From Halobaculum sp. MBLA0147 (GTDB taxonomy: Archaea; Halobacteriota; Halobacteria; Halobacteriales; Haloferacaceae), in assembly GCF_041361345.1 (NCBI RefSeq), contig NZ_JBGKAD010000003.1:124001-188000 (forward strand): a stretch of DNA of 64,000 bases, in the 5' to 3' direction. Below, one piece after another: positions 42,575 through 51,923 of this stretch. The first letter of the stretch is position 1. Every line of letters begins with the position of its first letter. The position numbers and the translations under genes were made by a program. The notes under the pieces are model-generated. The model did no database searches. It saw only the letters and a program-made list of their open reading frames with translations, and was not told where the DNA came from.

Positions 42575-43849
42575 ATGACAGATCGCGTCGCGCTCGCGTT
42601 CAGCGGTGGGCTGGACACGACCGTCTGTGTCCCGCTGCTGGAAGAAGAGTACGGCTACGACGAGGTGATCGGCGTCACGGTAGACGTCGGGCAACCCGCC
42701 GCGGAGTTCGCGGAGGCGGAGGCGACCGCCGAGGCACTCGAGTTGGACCACCACGTCGTGGACGCGCGAGCCGCCTTCGCCGAGCAGTGTCTCGACGCGG
42801 TCCAGGCGAACGCCACCTACCAGGGGTACCCGCTCGGCACCGCGCTGGCGCGCCCGGTGATCGCCGCAGAGATCCTCGCGGTCGCCGAAGACGAGGACTG
42901 CGACGCGGTCGCGCACGGCTGTACCGGCAAGGGGAACGATCAACTCCGCTTCGAGGCAGTGTGGCGCACGAGCGACCTCGAGGTGATCGCCCCGGTCCGC
43001 GAGTTGGGACTCACCCGCGAGTGGGAGATCGACTACGCCGCCGAGCGCGACCTCCCGGTGGAAGGTGGCGACGAGGGTACCTGGTCCATCGACACGAACC
43101 TCTGGTCGCGCTCCGTCGAGGGTGGGGACCTCGAACACCCCGAGCACGTCCCCGGGACGGAGATCTACGCGTGGACGGACGACCCCGACGGCGACACGGA
43201 GACTGTCGAGATCGGCTTCGAGGCCGGCACACCCGTCTCGCTGGACGGCGAGACTCTCGCACCCGTCGCGTTGATCGAGACGCTGAACGAACTCGCCGGC
43301 TCCTACGGCGTCGGCCGGTCGGACCTGATGGAGGACCGCATGCTCGGGCTGAAGGTCCGCGAGAACTACGAACACCCCGCCGCGACGACGTTACTCGCCG
43401 CCCACGAGGGACTGGAGGGACTCGTCCTCACCCAGGAGGAACGCCAGTTCAAGACGCACGTCGACCAGCAGTGGGCCCAGAAGGCCTACGAGGGGCTGCT
43501 CGACGCGCCGCTCGTGGACGCACTGGAGGCGTTCCTGGCGGCGACGAACGAGCGCGTCACCGGCACCGTGACGATCCGGTTCGAGGGTGGACAGGCGCGC
43601 GTGGTCGGCCGCGAGTCCGAGTACGCCACCTACTCCGCGTCGGCGGCGTCGTTCGACACCGCGGCCGTGGGCGACATCGAACAAGCCGACGCCACCGGCG
43701 TCGCGAAGTACCACGGCTTCCAGAGTCGCCTCGCGAACGGCGCCGGGGTGGCGGCCGACGACACGGCGGACGACCAGACGCTCGCCGCCGACGGCGGTGG
43801 CGGCGTCACCACGGAAGACGACGGCACTACCGACACGACGGAGGAGTGA
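42575..43849 (+). CDS. argG: argininosuccinate synthase
   Basis: 424 residues from ATG 42575. ATP-pyrophosphatase loop AFSGGLDTTVCV near the N-terminus; GCTGKGNDQLRFE and EDRMLGLKVRENYEHPAA are family hallmarks. Joins citrulline and aspartate with ATP to give argininosuccinate, the seventh step of arginine synthesis, in the cytosol. The last about 25 residues are a Gly/Asp/Thr tail absent from usual enzymes. First gene of the arg cluster, read from the leaderless promoter above; argH starts 6 bp after its stop. Confidence 0.96.
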   Translation: MTDRVALAFSGGLDTTVCVPLLEEEYGYDEVIGVTVDVGQPAAEFAEAEATAEALELDHHVVDARAAFAEQCLDAVQANATYQGYPLGTALARPVIAAEILAVAEDEDCDAVAHGCTGKGNDQLRFEAVWRTSDLEVIAPVRELGLTREWEIDYAAERDLPVEGGDEGTWSIDTNLWSRSVEGGDLEHPEHVPGTEIYAWTDDPDGDTETVEIGFEAGTPVSLDGETLAPVALIETLNELAGSYGVGRSDLMEDRMLGLKVRENYEHPAATTLLAAHEGLEGLVLTQEERQFKTHVDQQWAQKAYEGLLDAPLVDALEAFLAATNERVTGTVTIRFEGGQARVVGRESEYATYSASAASFDTAAVGDIEQADATGVAKYHGFQSRLANGAGVAADDTADDQTLAADGGGGVTTEDDGTTDTTEE

Positions 43850-43855
43850 CTCACG

Positions 43856-45418
43856 GTGACCGACGAGGCCCACGACGCGTCCGGGGCGGACTCGACCGGC
43901 GCAGAGACGACGGCGGCGGAGGCCGGAGCGGCAGCGGAAGACTCCAGCACGACGGGGAGTGTCGTCCGCGGCGAGCGGTTCCGCGGTGGGCCCGCGCGGT
44001 CGTTCCTGTCGAGTCTCGCGGCCGACGAGCGGATCTTCGCGGCCGACCTCGCCGTCGACCGCGCACACGTCGTGATGCTCGCCGAACAGGGAATCGTCGC
44101 GGAGGGCGTCGCGAGCGAGATCCTGACCGCACTCGCCGCCGTCGAGGCAGCCGGCCACGACGCCCTGCCCGAGGGTGAGGACGTCCACGAGGCGATCGAG
44201 TCGGCGGTGGTCGACCGCGTCGGCCCCGACGGCGGACGGATGCACACCGCTCGCTCGCGCAACGACGAGGTGGCTGCGTGTATCCGGTACCGGCTCCGCG
44301 AGGACCTGCTCGCGGCGGCCGAGGCGAGCGTCGGGTTGCGCGAGTCGCTGCTCTCGGTGGCGGAGTCACACGCCGAGACGGTGATGCCGGGGTACACGCA
44401 CCTCCAGCCCGCACAGCCGACGACGGTCGCCCACTGGGCGCTGTCCTACGAGAACGCGGTGGCACGCGACACGAGTCGGCTGCTGGCGGCGTTCGCGCGG
44501 ACGAACCGGTCGCCACTGGGCGCGGCCGCGTTCGCTGGCACGACCTTCGACGTGGACCGCGAGCGGACCGCCGCGTTGCTCGGCTTCGACGGCGTGGTGC
44601 GCAACGCCGCCGACGCCGCCGCCGGCCGCGACTTCCTCGTCGAGACGGTCGCCACGCTGGCGACGCAGGCGACCACGCTGTCGGGACTCGCGGCGGACAC
44701 GCTGTTGTTCGCAAATCGGGGGTTGCTCACGCCCGCCGACGAGTACGCCTCGACCTCCTCGATCATGCCCCAGAAGGTGAACCCCGACACGCTGGAGTTG
44801 GTCCGCGCGACCGCTGGCGACGCCGTCGGCGGACTGACGGGGCTACTCACGACGTTGAAGGGGCTGCCGCGGGCGTACAACCGCGACCTGCAGCGCGCGA
44901 CACCCCACGCCTGGGAGACGGTCGACGCCGTCACGGAGGCGACGGAGGTCGCCGCCGGTGCCGTCGCGACCGCGACGTGGCACGAGGAGGCGCTCGCGGC
45001 GGCGGCCGGCGAGGGGTTCGCGACGGCGACGGGTGTCGCGGATCTGTTGGCGCAGGCCGGCGTCCCGTTCCGGCACGCCCACGAGGCAGTCGCCGCGGCG
45101 GCGGCCGACGCGGAGGTGGCGCTGGCGGAGGGTGACACCGACGCCGCCGTCGCGGCCGTCGACGCGGCCACCGAGTCCGTCGTCGGCGAGCCCGCCACCA
45201 CGCGGGTCGACGAGGCGACACTGCGCGCCGCGCTCGACCCCGTCGAGAGTGTGGCGAGTCGCGACTCTGCCGGCGGGCCCGCGCCGTCGGCGACAGCCGC
45301 GGAACGCGAAGCGGCACGGGCCGCGCTGGTCGCCGACCGCGAGTCGATCGCGGCGTGCCGGCAGGCACTCGCCGCCGCTGCGGAGACCCTCGACGCGGAG
45401 GTGAGCGGGTATGTCTGA
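43856..45418 (+). CDS. argH: argininosuccinate lyase
   Basis: 520 residues from GTG. Fumarase-superfamily signature SSIMPQKVNPDTLE, plus ARSRNDEVAACIRYRLR and the catalytic-His region PGYTHLQPAQPTTVAHW, named here by YTHLQPAQP. Cleaves argininosuccinate to arginine and fumarate. A disordered Ala/Glu/Thr head of about 40 residues precedes the fold; the enzyme is longer than the usual 460. Its stop overlaps a small ORF by 8 bp. Confidence 0.96.
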   Translation: MTDEAHDASGADSTGAETTAAEAGAAAEDSSTTGSVVRGERFRGGPARSFLSSLAADERIFAADLAVDRAHVVMLAEQGIVAEGVASEILTALAAVEAAGHDALPEGEDVHEAIESAVVDRVGPDGGRMHTARSRNDEVAACIRYRLREDLLAAAEASVGLRESLLSVAESHAETVMPGYTHLQPAQPTTVAHWALSYENAVARDTSRLLAAFARTNRSPLGAAAFAGTTFDVDRERTAALLGFDGVVRNAADAAAGRDFLVETVATLATQATTLSGLAADTLLFANRGLLTPADEYASTSSIMPQKVNPDTLELVRATAGDAVGGLTGLLTTLKGLPRAYNRDLQRATPHAWETVDAVTEATEVAAGAVATATWHEEALAAAAGEGFATATGVADLLAQAGVPFRHAHEAVAAAAADAEVALAEGDTDAAVAAVDAATESVVGEPATTRVDEATLRAALDPVESVASRDSAGGPAPSATAAEREAARAALVADRESIAACRQALAAAAETLDAEVSGYV

Positions 45419-45789
45419 TCTGTGTCGGCGCGAGTTGGAGAAGCGCGGACTCGCCAGTCCCGACCGCGACGCCAGCGACGCCGGAGCGCTCGTCCGAGGA
45501 CGGCGAGCGACTGCACTCCCGGCGCCGGCCGCGCCGGCCGTCCCGCTGCCGCCGCCCCGAGAGGGGCACACACTATCACACCACCGACGGCGACTGCACC
45601 TGCGACCGGGCGAGGACGGGCGAGCCCGTCAGCGACCGAGCGAGGCGGGACGACCACACCCGCGAACGGGCGGGCTCGGACGACTGCACTCGCGACCGGG
45701 AACGGCCCGACGACGAGGGTGTCACCGGTGGCACGACGACCGCGATATCACCGCCAGCGGCGCCTCTGCATGTTTATTTCATTAATTGA
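45411..45789 (+). pseudogene. possible frameshifted small gene between argH and lysW
   Basis: An ATG at 45411 overlaps argH and starts a plausible haloarchaeal frame (SDLCRRELEKRGLASPDRDASDAGALVRG). Near 45505 codon quality drops in this frame (runs of CGA) and rises in the +1 frame (EDGERLHS...GTHYHTTDGDCTCD ... SDDCTRDRERPDDEG), which ends at 45789. The +1 part is rich in Cys, His, Asp and Arg. A single indel would join them. Could be a pseudogene, a sequencing error, or no gene at all. Confidence 0.35.
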
Positions 45790-45832
45790 ATACGACAAAT
45801 TGAAGTAGTCTCCCGTCGGAGGTGGAGACGCG
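45771..45832 (+). promoter_or_regulatory. lysW promoter and ribosome-binding site
   Basis: AT-rich island GTTTATTTCATTAATTGAA with a TTCA..TGAA near-palindrome and a TATA-like TTTATTT. GACAAATTGAA follows, similar to CAGCAAATTTATA before argG. GGAGGTGG lies about 10 nt before the ATG at 45833. The biosynthetic genes from lysW on may thus have their own control point. Confidence 0.55.
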
Positions 45833-46003
45833 ATGACCGAGGCAGACTGCGTCGAGTGTGGGGCGACACTGACCCTGCACGACGACTACGAGATCGGAGA
45901 GATCGTCGACTGCACCACCTGCGGCGTCGAGTTGGAGGTGCTGGACACCGAGCCGCCGGTCCTCGACGAGGCGCCCGAACTCGCCGAGGACTGGGGTGAG
46001 TGA
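45833..46003 (+). CDS. lysW: amino-group carrier protein LysW
   Basis: 56 residues. Zinc knuckles CVECG and CTTCG (residues 6-10, 27-31), an acidic body, and the invariant C-terminus EDWGE whose last Glu is the attachment point. Known of the family: the terminal Glu gamma-carboxyl is ligated to the amino group of glutamate (by ArgX/LysX), protecting it through the next steps. Missed by length-limited ORF calling. Overlaps argX by GTGA. Function in arginine rather than lysine synthesis is inferred from the cluster. Confidence 0.95.
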   Translation: MTEADCVECGATLTLHDDYEIGEIVDCTTCGVELEVLDTEPPVLDEAPELAEDWGE

Positions 46004-47043
46004 GTGTGAAGCTCGGTCTCCTCTACTCCCGGATTCGGACGGGCGAGAAGCTGCTGTTGACCGAACTCCGCGACCGCGGCCACGAGGTCGTGAAACTCGA
46101 CGTGCGCCGCACCACCTTCGGCGTCGACGACGGGGCTGCCGCGAGCGTCGAGACGAGCGGCGCGTCGACCACCGAGACGACCGGCAAAGGTGCCGCCGAG
46201 TCGACCGGCGAGACGACCGACGGGAGCAGTGGTGGGACGGACGACGGGACGACAGACACGCTCTCGACCGGCGACGCGGCGGCCACACTGTCGGACTGTG
46301 ACCTGGTGTTGGACCGCTGTCTCGCCACCTCGCGGTCGCTGTACACCACCCAGTTCGCGGCGGCGTACGACCTGCCGGTGGTGAACACCCCCGACACGGC
46401 ACGGGTGTGTGCCGACAAGGTGGAGACCAGCCTCGCGCTGTCGGCGGCCGGCGTCCCGACACCCGAGACGCGGGTGGCGTTCGACACCGACAGCGCCTTG
46501 GACGCCGTCGAGTCGCTCGGCTACCCGTGCGTGCTCAAGCCAGTCGTCGGCTCGTGGGGCCGGCTGCTCGCGAAACTGGAGGGGCGTGCCGCCGCGGAGG
46601 CTGTCCTCGAACACAAGTCGACGCTGGGTCACTACGAGCACGACGTGTTCTACGTCCAGGAGTTCGTCGAGAAACCCGGCCGGGACCTGCGGGTGTTGGT
46701 GCTCGGCGAGGAGCCCGTCGCCGCGATGGCGCGATCGGGCGACCACTGGGTCACGAACGCGAAGCGGGGCGCGGAGACGAGTGCGTTCGAGTTGGACGAC
46801 CGGGCCGCCACGCTGGCGAGCGAGGCCGCCACGGCGGTCGGCGGCGGGCTGCTCGGCGTCGACCTGATGGAGACCGGCGACGGGTACACCGTCCACGAGG
46901 TGAACCACACCGTCGAGTTCGAGGCGCTCGCGGAGGCGACCGACGTGGACGTAGCCGCCACGGTGGTCGACTGGTTGGAGGCGCAGGCAACGGCCGAGGA
47001 CGGCGACGCGGAGACGGACACGGAGGTGACGGCGACCGTATGA
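46000..47043 (+). CDS. argX: glutamate-LysW ligase (ATP-grasp)
   Basis: 347 residues. RimK/LysX-type ATP-grasp: TPDTARVCADKVETSLALSAAGVPTPETRVAF, shown by its core CADKVETSLAL and VPTP; CVLKPVVGSWGRLLAKL; and metal-binding EVNHTVEFE. NHTVEF near the end is where LysX and ArgX types differ, and it fits glutamate selection. Residues about 43-94 are a Thr/Ser/Gly insert not found in relatives (DNA 46126-46281). Ligates glutamate to LysW. GTG 46000 or 46006; stop overlaps argC (ATGA). Confidence 0.93.
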   Translation: MSVKLGLLYSRIRTGEKLLLTELRDRGHEVVKLDVRRTTFGVDDGAAASVETSGASTTETTGKGAAESTGETTDGSSGGTDDGTTDTLSTGDAAATLSDCDLVLDRCLATSRSLYTTQFAAAYDLPVVNTPDTARVCADKVETSLALSAAGVPTPETRVAFDTDSALDAVESLGYPCVLKPVVGSWGRLLAKLEGRAAAEAVLEHKSTLGHYEHDVFYVQEFVEKPGRDLRVLVLGEEPVAAMARSGDHWVTNAKRGAETSAFELDDRAATLASEAATAVGGGLLGVDLMETGDGYTVHEVNHTVEFEALAEATDVDVAATVVDWLEAQATAEDGDAETDTEVTATV

Positions 47044-48173
47044 CGGCGCTCGATCACGAGGAGAGCGACGACACGAAGGCCGGAGGGGCAGCAGACGACG
47101 CCGACAGCCACGACGCGACCGGCCACTCCAGCGAGAGCGACCAGTTCCACGCGACGGTGTTGGGCGGATCGGGGTACGCGGGCGGGGAGCTGTGTCGGCT
47201 CCTCGCGGATCACCCGCAGTTCGAGATCGACGCCGTCACCTCGCGCGAGTACGAGAACCGCTCGCTCGGGAGCGTCCACCCGAACCTGCGCGACCTCGAC
47301 GTGCGCTTCTCCGACCCGACGGACCTCGCGGCGACGGACGTGTTGTTCGCCGCGACACCCCACGGGGTGACGATGGAGCAGATCGACCGGCTGCGCGACG
47401 TGGCCGACACCGTCGTCGACCTCTCGGCGGACTTCCGGCTCGCGGACGAGACGGCGTACGACGAGTGGTACGACGGCCACGCCGCCCCCGACCACCTAGA
47501 GGACGCCGTCTACGGACTCCCCGAGTTGACCCGCGAGCAGCTCCACGGCGCGGAGTTGATCGCCGCCGGCGGCTGTAACGCGACGGCGACGTTGCTCGGC
47601 CTCGCGCCGCTGGTCGAGGCGGACCTCCTGACGGCCGACGACCGCGTCGTCGTCGACGTGAAGGTCGGCTCCAGCGAGGGTGGTGCCGGCGGCGGCCGCG
47701 CCGCCAGTCACCCCGAGCGGTCCGGTGTGGTCCGCCCGTACGCGCCGACCGGCCACCGCCACCAGGCCGAGATCGAGTCCCTGCTGGGGATCGAGACGGC
47801 GTTCACGGCCCACGCGGTCGACACGACTCGCGGTGCGTCGGCGACGTGTCACACCTTCGTCGACCCCGTCTCGAAGCGAGACCTGTGGGACGCGTACCGC
47901 GACGCCTACGACGACGAGCCGTTCGTCGACCTCGTCGCCGGTGGGAGCGGCGTCTACCGCTACCCCGAGCCGAAGAGCGTCGCGGGGACGAACCGCGCGG
48001 AGGTCGGCTTCGAGGTCGACCCCGACGCGGGTCGCGTGATCGTGTTCGCCGCGCTCGACAACCTCGTGAAGGGATCGGCCGGACAGGCCGTCCACGCCGC
48101 GAACGTGGCCCTGGGCCTGCCCGAGACGACTGGCCTCGAACACCGCGGGCTCCACCCGGTGGGTGCGCCGTGA
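47040..48173 (+). CDS. argC: LysW-gamma-glutamyl phosphate reductase
   Basis: 377 residues from ATG 47040. An acidic disordered head of about 35 residues, then the NADP-binding GGSGYAGGELCR. Catalytic Cys in AAGGCNATATLLGL and the proton-relay His in TGHRHQAEIE. Reduces the carrier-bound acyl phosphate to semialdehyde with NADPH. Sits between the ligase and the kinase with 4-bp overlaps on both sides. Confidence 0.95.
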   Translation: MTALDHEESDDTKAGGAADDADSHDATGHSSESDQFHATVLGGSGYAGGELCRLLADHPQFEIDAVTSREYENRSLGSVHPNLRDLDVRFSDPTDLAATDVLFAATPHGVTMEQIDRLRDVADTVVDLSADFRLADETAYDEWYDGHAAPDHLEDAVYGLPELTREQLHGAELIAAGGCNATATLLGLAPLVEADLLTADDRVVVDVKVGSSEGGAGGGRAASHPERSGVVRPYAPTGHRHQAEIESLLGIETAFTAHAVDTTRGASATCHTFVDPVSKRDLWDAYRDAYDDEPFVDLVAGGSGVYRYPEPKSVAGTNRAEVGFEVDPDAGRVIVFAALDNLVKGSAGQAVHAANVALGLPETTGLEHRGLHPVGAP

Positions 48174-49345
48174 CGGGAGACCACGAAGCGGACGTGGTGG
48201 ACCACAGCCACGTCGACACGGCCTCGGACCCTGGCGTCCACCGCGCACCTGACGGGACGATCCGGTTCGCGGCCGACGGCGGCGAGACGGGCGATGCCGG
48301 CCTCGACCCGGACACGGTGGTCGTCAAGATCGGCGGCGCGGCGGCGGTCGACCCCGCGGGTGCGGTGACGGACGTGGCGCACCTCGTCGCCAACGGCGTC
48401 CGGGTGGTCGTCGTCCACGGCGGCTCGACGGCCGTCGACGAGACGCTCGGGGAGTTGGGGATCGAGCCGGAGTACGTCGAGACGCCGGACGGCGTCACCG
48501 GCCGGTTCACCGACGCCGAGACGATGCGGGCGTTCACGATGACGCTCGCCGGTGAACTGAACACGGATCTCGTCACGCAGTTCCGCGAGGCGAACGTCGA
48601 CGCGGTCGGCCTCTCCGGTGTCGACGGCGGCCTGCTGACCGGCCCGCGGACCGGCACGGTCAGGGTCGTCGAGGACGGCCGCAAGAAGATCAGACGCGGC
48701 GACCACTCCGGCCGGATCGCGTCCGTCCGGACGGAACTGCTGGAGACGCTACTCGACGCCGGTCACGTCCCGGTGGTGACCGTCCCGATGCTCGCGACGG
48801 ACGAGGGCGGAGGTGCGAGAGCCGGAGACCGTGCCTCGGCGGCCGAGAACGAGGATGCGGCGGCAGGCGACGACGGGTCGGCGGGAGACGACGGCGGATC
48901 GACGGCAGGCGACGGCGCGACCGAGACTCGCGACCTCCTGCCGGTCAACACCGACGCGGACCGCGCCGCGGCGTCCGTCGCCGGGGCGCTGGACGCGCCG
49001 CTCGTCGCGCTGACGGACGTGCGGGGCGTCTACGCCGACCCCGACAACCCGGAGACGCTGATCGAACACGTGGAGACGGGGGAGGCGTTCGCCGCGCTGG
49101 AGGCGGCCGCAGAGGGGTTCATGACCCGCAAGGTGATGGCGGCCGAGGCGGCGCTGTCGGCCGGATCGCCCGCGGTGGTAATCGGCGACGCGAACGTCCG
49201 CGACCCGGTGATCGCCGCGCTCGGCGGCGACGGCACCAGAGTCGACCGGGCGGCGGTCGTCGACGAGGCCGGTGCAGGTGAATCCAGTGCCGGCGAGTCG
49301 AGCGCCGACGAGACGACAGACGAGTCCGCGGAGGTGGAGTCGTGA
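48170..49345 (+). CDS. argB: LysW-gamma-glutamate kinase
   Basis: 391 residues, against about 260-290 in relatives. Amino-acid kinase fold: VVVKIGGAAAV, VVVVHGGSTAVDETL and the later LPVNTDADRAAASVAGAL. The excess comes from an acidic head (about 35 residues), a Gly/Ala/Asp insert encoded at about 48803-48930 between TVPMLATDEG and TRDLLPVNTD, and a Ser/Glu/Asp tail. Phosphorylates the carrier-bound glutamate. GTG start within argC stop. Confidence 0.94.
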   Translation: MTGDHEADVVDHSHVDTASDPGVHRAPDGTIRFAADGGETGDAGLDPDTVVVKIGGAAAVDPAGAVTDVAHLVANGVRVVVVHGGSTAVDETLGELGIEPEYVETPDGVTGRFTDAETMRAFTMTLAGELNTDLVTQFREANVDAVGLSGVDGGLLTGPRTGTVRVVEDGRKKIRRGDHSGRIASVRTELLETLLDAGHVPVVTVPMLATDEGGGARAGDRASAAENEDAAAGDDGSAGDDGGSTAGDGATETRDLLPVNTDADRAAASVAGALDAPLVALTDVRGVYADPDNPETLIEHVETGEAFAALEAAAEGFMTRKVMAAEAALSAGSPAVVIGDANVRDPVIAALGGDGTRVDRAAVVDEAGAGESSAGESSADETTDESAEVES

Positions 49346-50595
49346 CCCGTGCCCCACACACGGACGACGGCGAGTCGATCCGTGGTGAGGCTAGCGACCG
49401 CCTCGTTCCAGACGGCGGGACGGCGGTGGGTGCCGACGAGGCGACCGCGGGCGAGGACGGCGAGGGGTTCGTCTTCTCGGAGAAGCCGCTGGAGATCGTC
49501 GGCGGCGACGGCGTCCACCTCCACGACGCCGACGGGACGGCGTACCTCGACGCCGGCGCGGCGTACGCCTGTGCGCCAATCGGACACTGTCACCCGGCAG
49601 TCGTCGAAGCCGTGCAGACCCAAGCCGAGGAGTTGCTGTACGTCCAGGCGTCGTACCCGACGCCGACGCGGACGGAGACGTACGCGAGACTCGGCGCGCT
49701 CGCCCCAGGCGACTGCTCGAAGGTGTGGCTGTGTAACTCCGGGACCGAGGCGGTCGAGGCGGCACTGAAGTTCGCGCGCTCCGCGACCGGCCGGACGAAG
49801 GTGATCGCGGCGAAGGGTGCCTTCCACGGCCGGACGATGGGCGCGCTGTCGCTGACGTGGAAGCCGAAGTACCGCGCGGGGTTCGACCCGATCCCGCGTG
49901 GGGTGCAGTTCGTCCCGTACGGAGACGAGGCGGCGCTCGCGGACGCGGTCGACGACGACACCGCCGCGGTGTTCCTCGAACCGATCCAGGGGGAGGGCGG
50001 TATCCACCCGGCGAGCGACGACTACCTCCAGACGGCCCGCGAGGTGACCGCCGAGCGCGGCGCGGCGCTGGTGTGTGACGAGATCCAGACGGGACTGGGC
50101 CGCACCGGGGATCTCTGGGCCTGTGAACACGCCGGAATCGTCCCGGACGCGGTGACGACGGCGAAGGGGGTCGCCTCCGGACTCCCGCTCGGGGCGACAC
50201 TGTGTGCCGACTGGCTCGCGGAGGGTGCGGGCGACCACGGCTCGACGTTCTCGGGGAACCCGCTCGTCTGTGCGGCGGCCGACGCGACCGTCGACACGAT
50301 CGTTGAGGAGAGTCTCGCGAGTCACGCCGCCGACGTGGGCGCGTACCTCCGCGAGCGGCTGACGACGGCCGCCGAGACGCACGACCTCCCGATCCGCGAG
50401 GTACGCGGCCGCGGGCTGATGCTCGGCGTGCAGGTCCGCCGCGGCGCGAACCGGACCCTGAAGCAGTTGGCACTCTCCGAACGGGTGTTGGCGCTCCCGG
50501 CGGGCCGCACCGTCGTGCGCCTGCTCCCGCCGCTGACGATCGAACGGCACCACGCCGACCGGATCGTGGACGCACTCGTGGAGGTGTTGTCGTGA
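49342..50595 (+). CDS. argD: LysW-gamma-semialdehyde aminotransferase
   Basis: 417 residues from GTG. Class-III PLP transaminase: NSGTEAVEAALKFAR, KGAFHGRTMGALS, Asp in VCDEIQTGLGRTG and PLP lysine in TTAKGVASGLPLGA. Transfers an amino group from glutamate to the carrier-bound semialdehyde, giving carrier-bound ornithine. Head of about 45 residues is acidic and disordered. Overlaps argB and argE by 4 bp. Confidence 0.95.
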   Translation: MTRAPHTDDGESIRGEASDRLVPDGGTAVGADEATAGEDGEGFVFSEKPLEIVGGDGVHLHDADGTAYLDAGAAYACAPIGHCHPAVVEAVQTQAEELLYVQASYPTPTRTETYARLGALAPGDCSKVWLCNSGTEAVEAALKFARSATGRTKVIAAKGAFHGRTMGALSLTWKPKYRAGFDPIPRGVQFVPYGDEAALADAVDDDTAAVFLEPIQGEGGIHPASDDYLQTAREVTAERGAALVCDEIQTGLGRTGDLWACEHAGIVPDAVTTAKGVASGLPLGATLCADWLAEGAGDHGSTFSGNPLVCAAADATVDTIVEESLASHAADVGAYLRERLTTAAETHDLPIREVRGRGLMLGVQVRRGANRTLKQLALSERVLALPAGRTVVRLLPPLTIERHHADRIVDALVEVLS

Positions 50596-51830
50596 CCGAC
50601 ACCGACGCCACGGCAGCGGAGACCGGTCGGGACGATGGGGACGGCGAGACGGAAGCCGGTCGCGAGAGTGACCGCACCGAGACGCCGGACTCCGGGGCCG
50701 ACACCCTCGCCGTCGACGAGTCGGCACTGACGACGCCGGCTCGCGAACTGCTCGCCGACCTCGTCGCCACACCCTCCGTCTCCGGCGACGAAGAGGCAGT
50801 CGCAGACCGGCTCGCGGCGTTCTTCGCGGACCGGGACCGCTCGGTCCGGATCGACGCGGTCGGCAACGTCCGCGCACCCGCACCGGACGCGGCGCCGGGC
50901 GAGGACGTGTTGCTCACGTCGCACCTCGACACCGTCCCGGGTGAAGTGCCGGTCCGCGTCGAGCGCGTGCCGGTCGCGGACGCCCGCTGGGGCGGCGATC
51001 CTGCGGTCGACGACTCGCGAGAGACGGTCCCAGAACTGTGGGGTCGTGGATCGGTCGACGCGACCGGGCCGCTGGTCGCGCTGGCCGCCGCTGCCGTCGA
51101 GACGGGGGCGTCGTTCGTCGGCGTCGTCGGCGAGGAGACGGACTCGCGTGGCGCACGGCACCTCGTCGACGACCGCCCCGCGCCTGCCGCCGTCGTGAAC
51201 GGCGAACCCTCCGGCTGGGACGCCGTCACGCTCGGCTACCGCGGGTTCCTCCGGGCGCGCTACGAGGTGACGACGGACGCCGTCCACTCCTCGCGGCCGG
51301 AGCCGAACGCGATCCAGCACGCGACGGACTGGTGGCGGCGCGTGTCGGAGAGCGTCGGCGACACGGCGGAGACGGCACCCGGCAGCGTCTTCGAGTCGGT
51401 GACGGCGACGCCCGTGCGGATCGACGGCGGGCCGACCGACGACGGCCACGCCGTCGCCGCGACCGTCGCGGCGGAGTTCCGCGTGCCGCCGACGACGACA
51501 CCGGACGCGATCCGCGACCGTGTCGCCGCCGAGACCGACCGCGGTGACCTGACGTGGACGGAGTCGATCCCGCCGACGACCGCCAGTCCGCGGACGGAGT
51601 TGGCGCGGGCGTTCCGTGTCGCCGTCCGCGGCGCGGGTGGCGACGTGCGGCTGCTCCGGAAGACCGGGACGGCCGACGCGAACCTCTTCGCGGCGGCGTG
51701 GGACGCGCCGGTCGTCACCTACGGTCCCGGCGACTCCGCGCTGGACCACACCGCCGACGAGCGGGTGCCGCTCCCGGAACTCGACCGCGCGGCGGGCGTC
51801 GCCGCGACCGCCGTCGAGCGACTGCGATAG
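50592..51830 (+). CDS. argE: LysW-ornithine hydrolase (M20 peptidase)
   Basis: 412 residues. Metal ligands in LLTSHLDTVPG (His, Asp), GRGSVDATGPLVA (Asp), GVVGEETDSRGARHLV (Glu pair) and the late YGPGDSALDHTADE (His). M20 family, LysK/ArgE type. Releases ornithine from LysW and frees the carrier. Thr/Asp/Glu-rich head of about 45 residues. Last gene of the overlapping run; argF follows after 93 bp. Confidence 0.93.
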   Translation: MTDTDATAAETGRDDGDGETEAGRESDRTETPDSGADTLAVDESALTTPARELLADLVATPSVSGDEEAVADRLAAFFADRDRSVRIDAVGNVRAPAPDAAPGEDVLLTSHLDTVPGEVPVRVERVPVADARWGGDPAVDDSRETVPELWGRGSVDATGPLVALAAAAVETGASFVGVVGEETDSRGARHLVDDRPAPAAVVNGEPSGWDAVTLGYRGFLRARYEVTTDAVHSSRPEPNAIQHATDWWRRVSESVGDTAETAPGSVFESVTATPVRIDGGPTDDGHAVAATVAAEFRVPPTTTPDAIRDRVAAETDRGDLTWTESIPPTTASPRTELARAFRVAVRGAGGDVRLLRKTGTADANLFAAAWDAPVVTYGPGDSALDHTADERVPLPELDRAAGVAATAVERLR

Positions 51831-51923
51831 GGGCCTCCGCCCCGACTCTCTCCTCACCCCGCCGACGCTCCGACTCGACCGTACACCACCTAGAGAACAC
51901 ACCACACTCACACGATCCGACAG

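Noticed and set aside
41923-44178. 751-codon open frame on the plus strand
   Set aside because: Arg/Gly-rich translation in the wrong frame of argG; typical of out-of-frame reading in high-GC DNA.
49030-50883. 617-codon minus-strand frame opposite argD
   Set aside because: Shadow of argB/argD/argE; no haloarchaeal acidity or domains.
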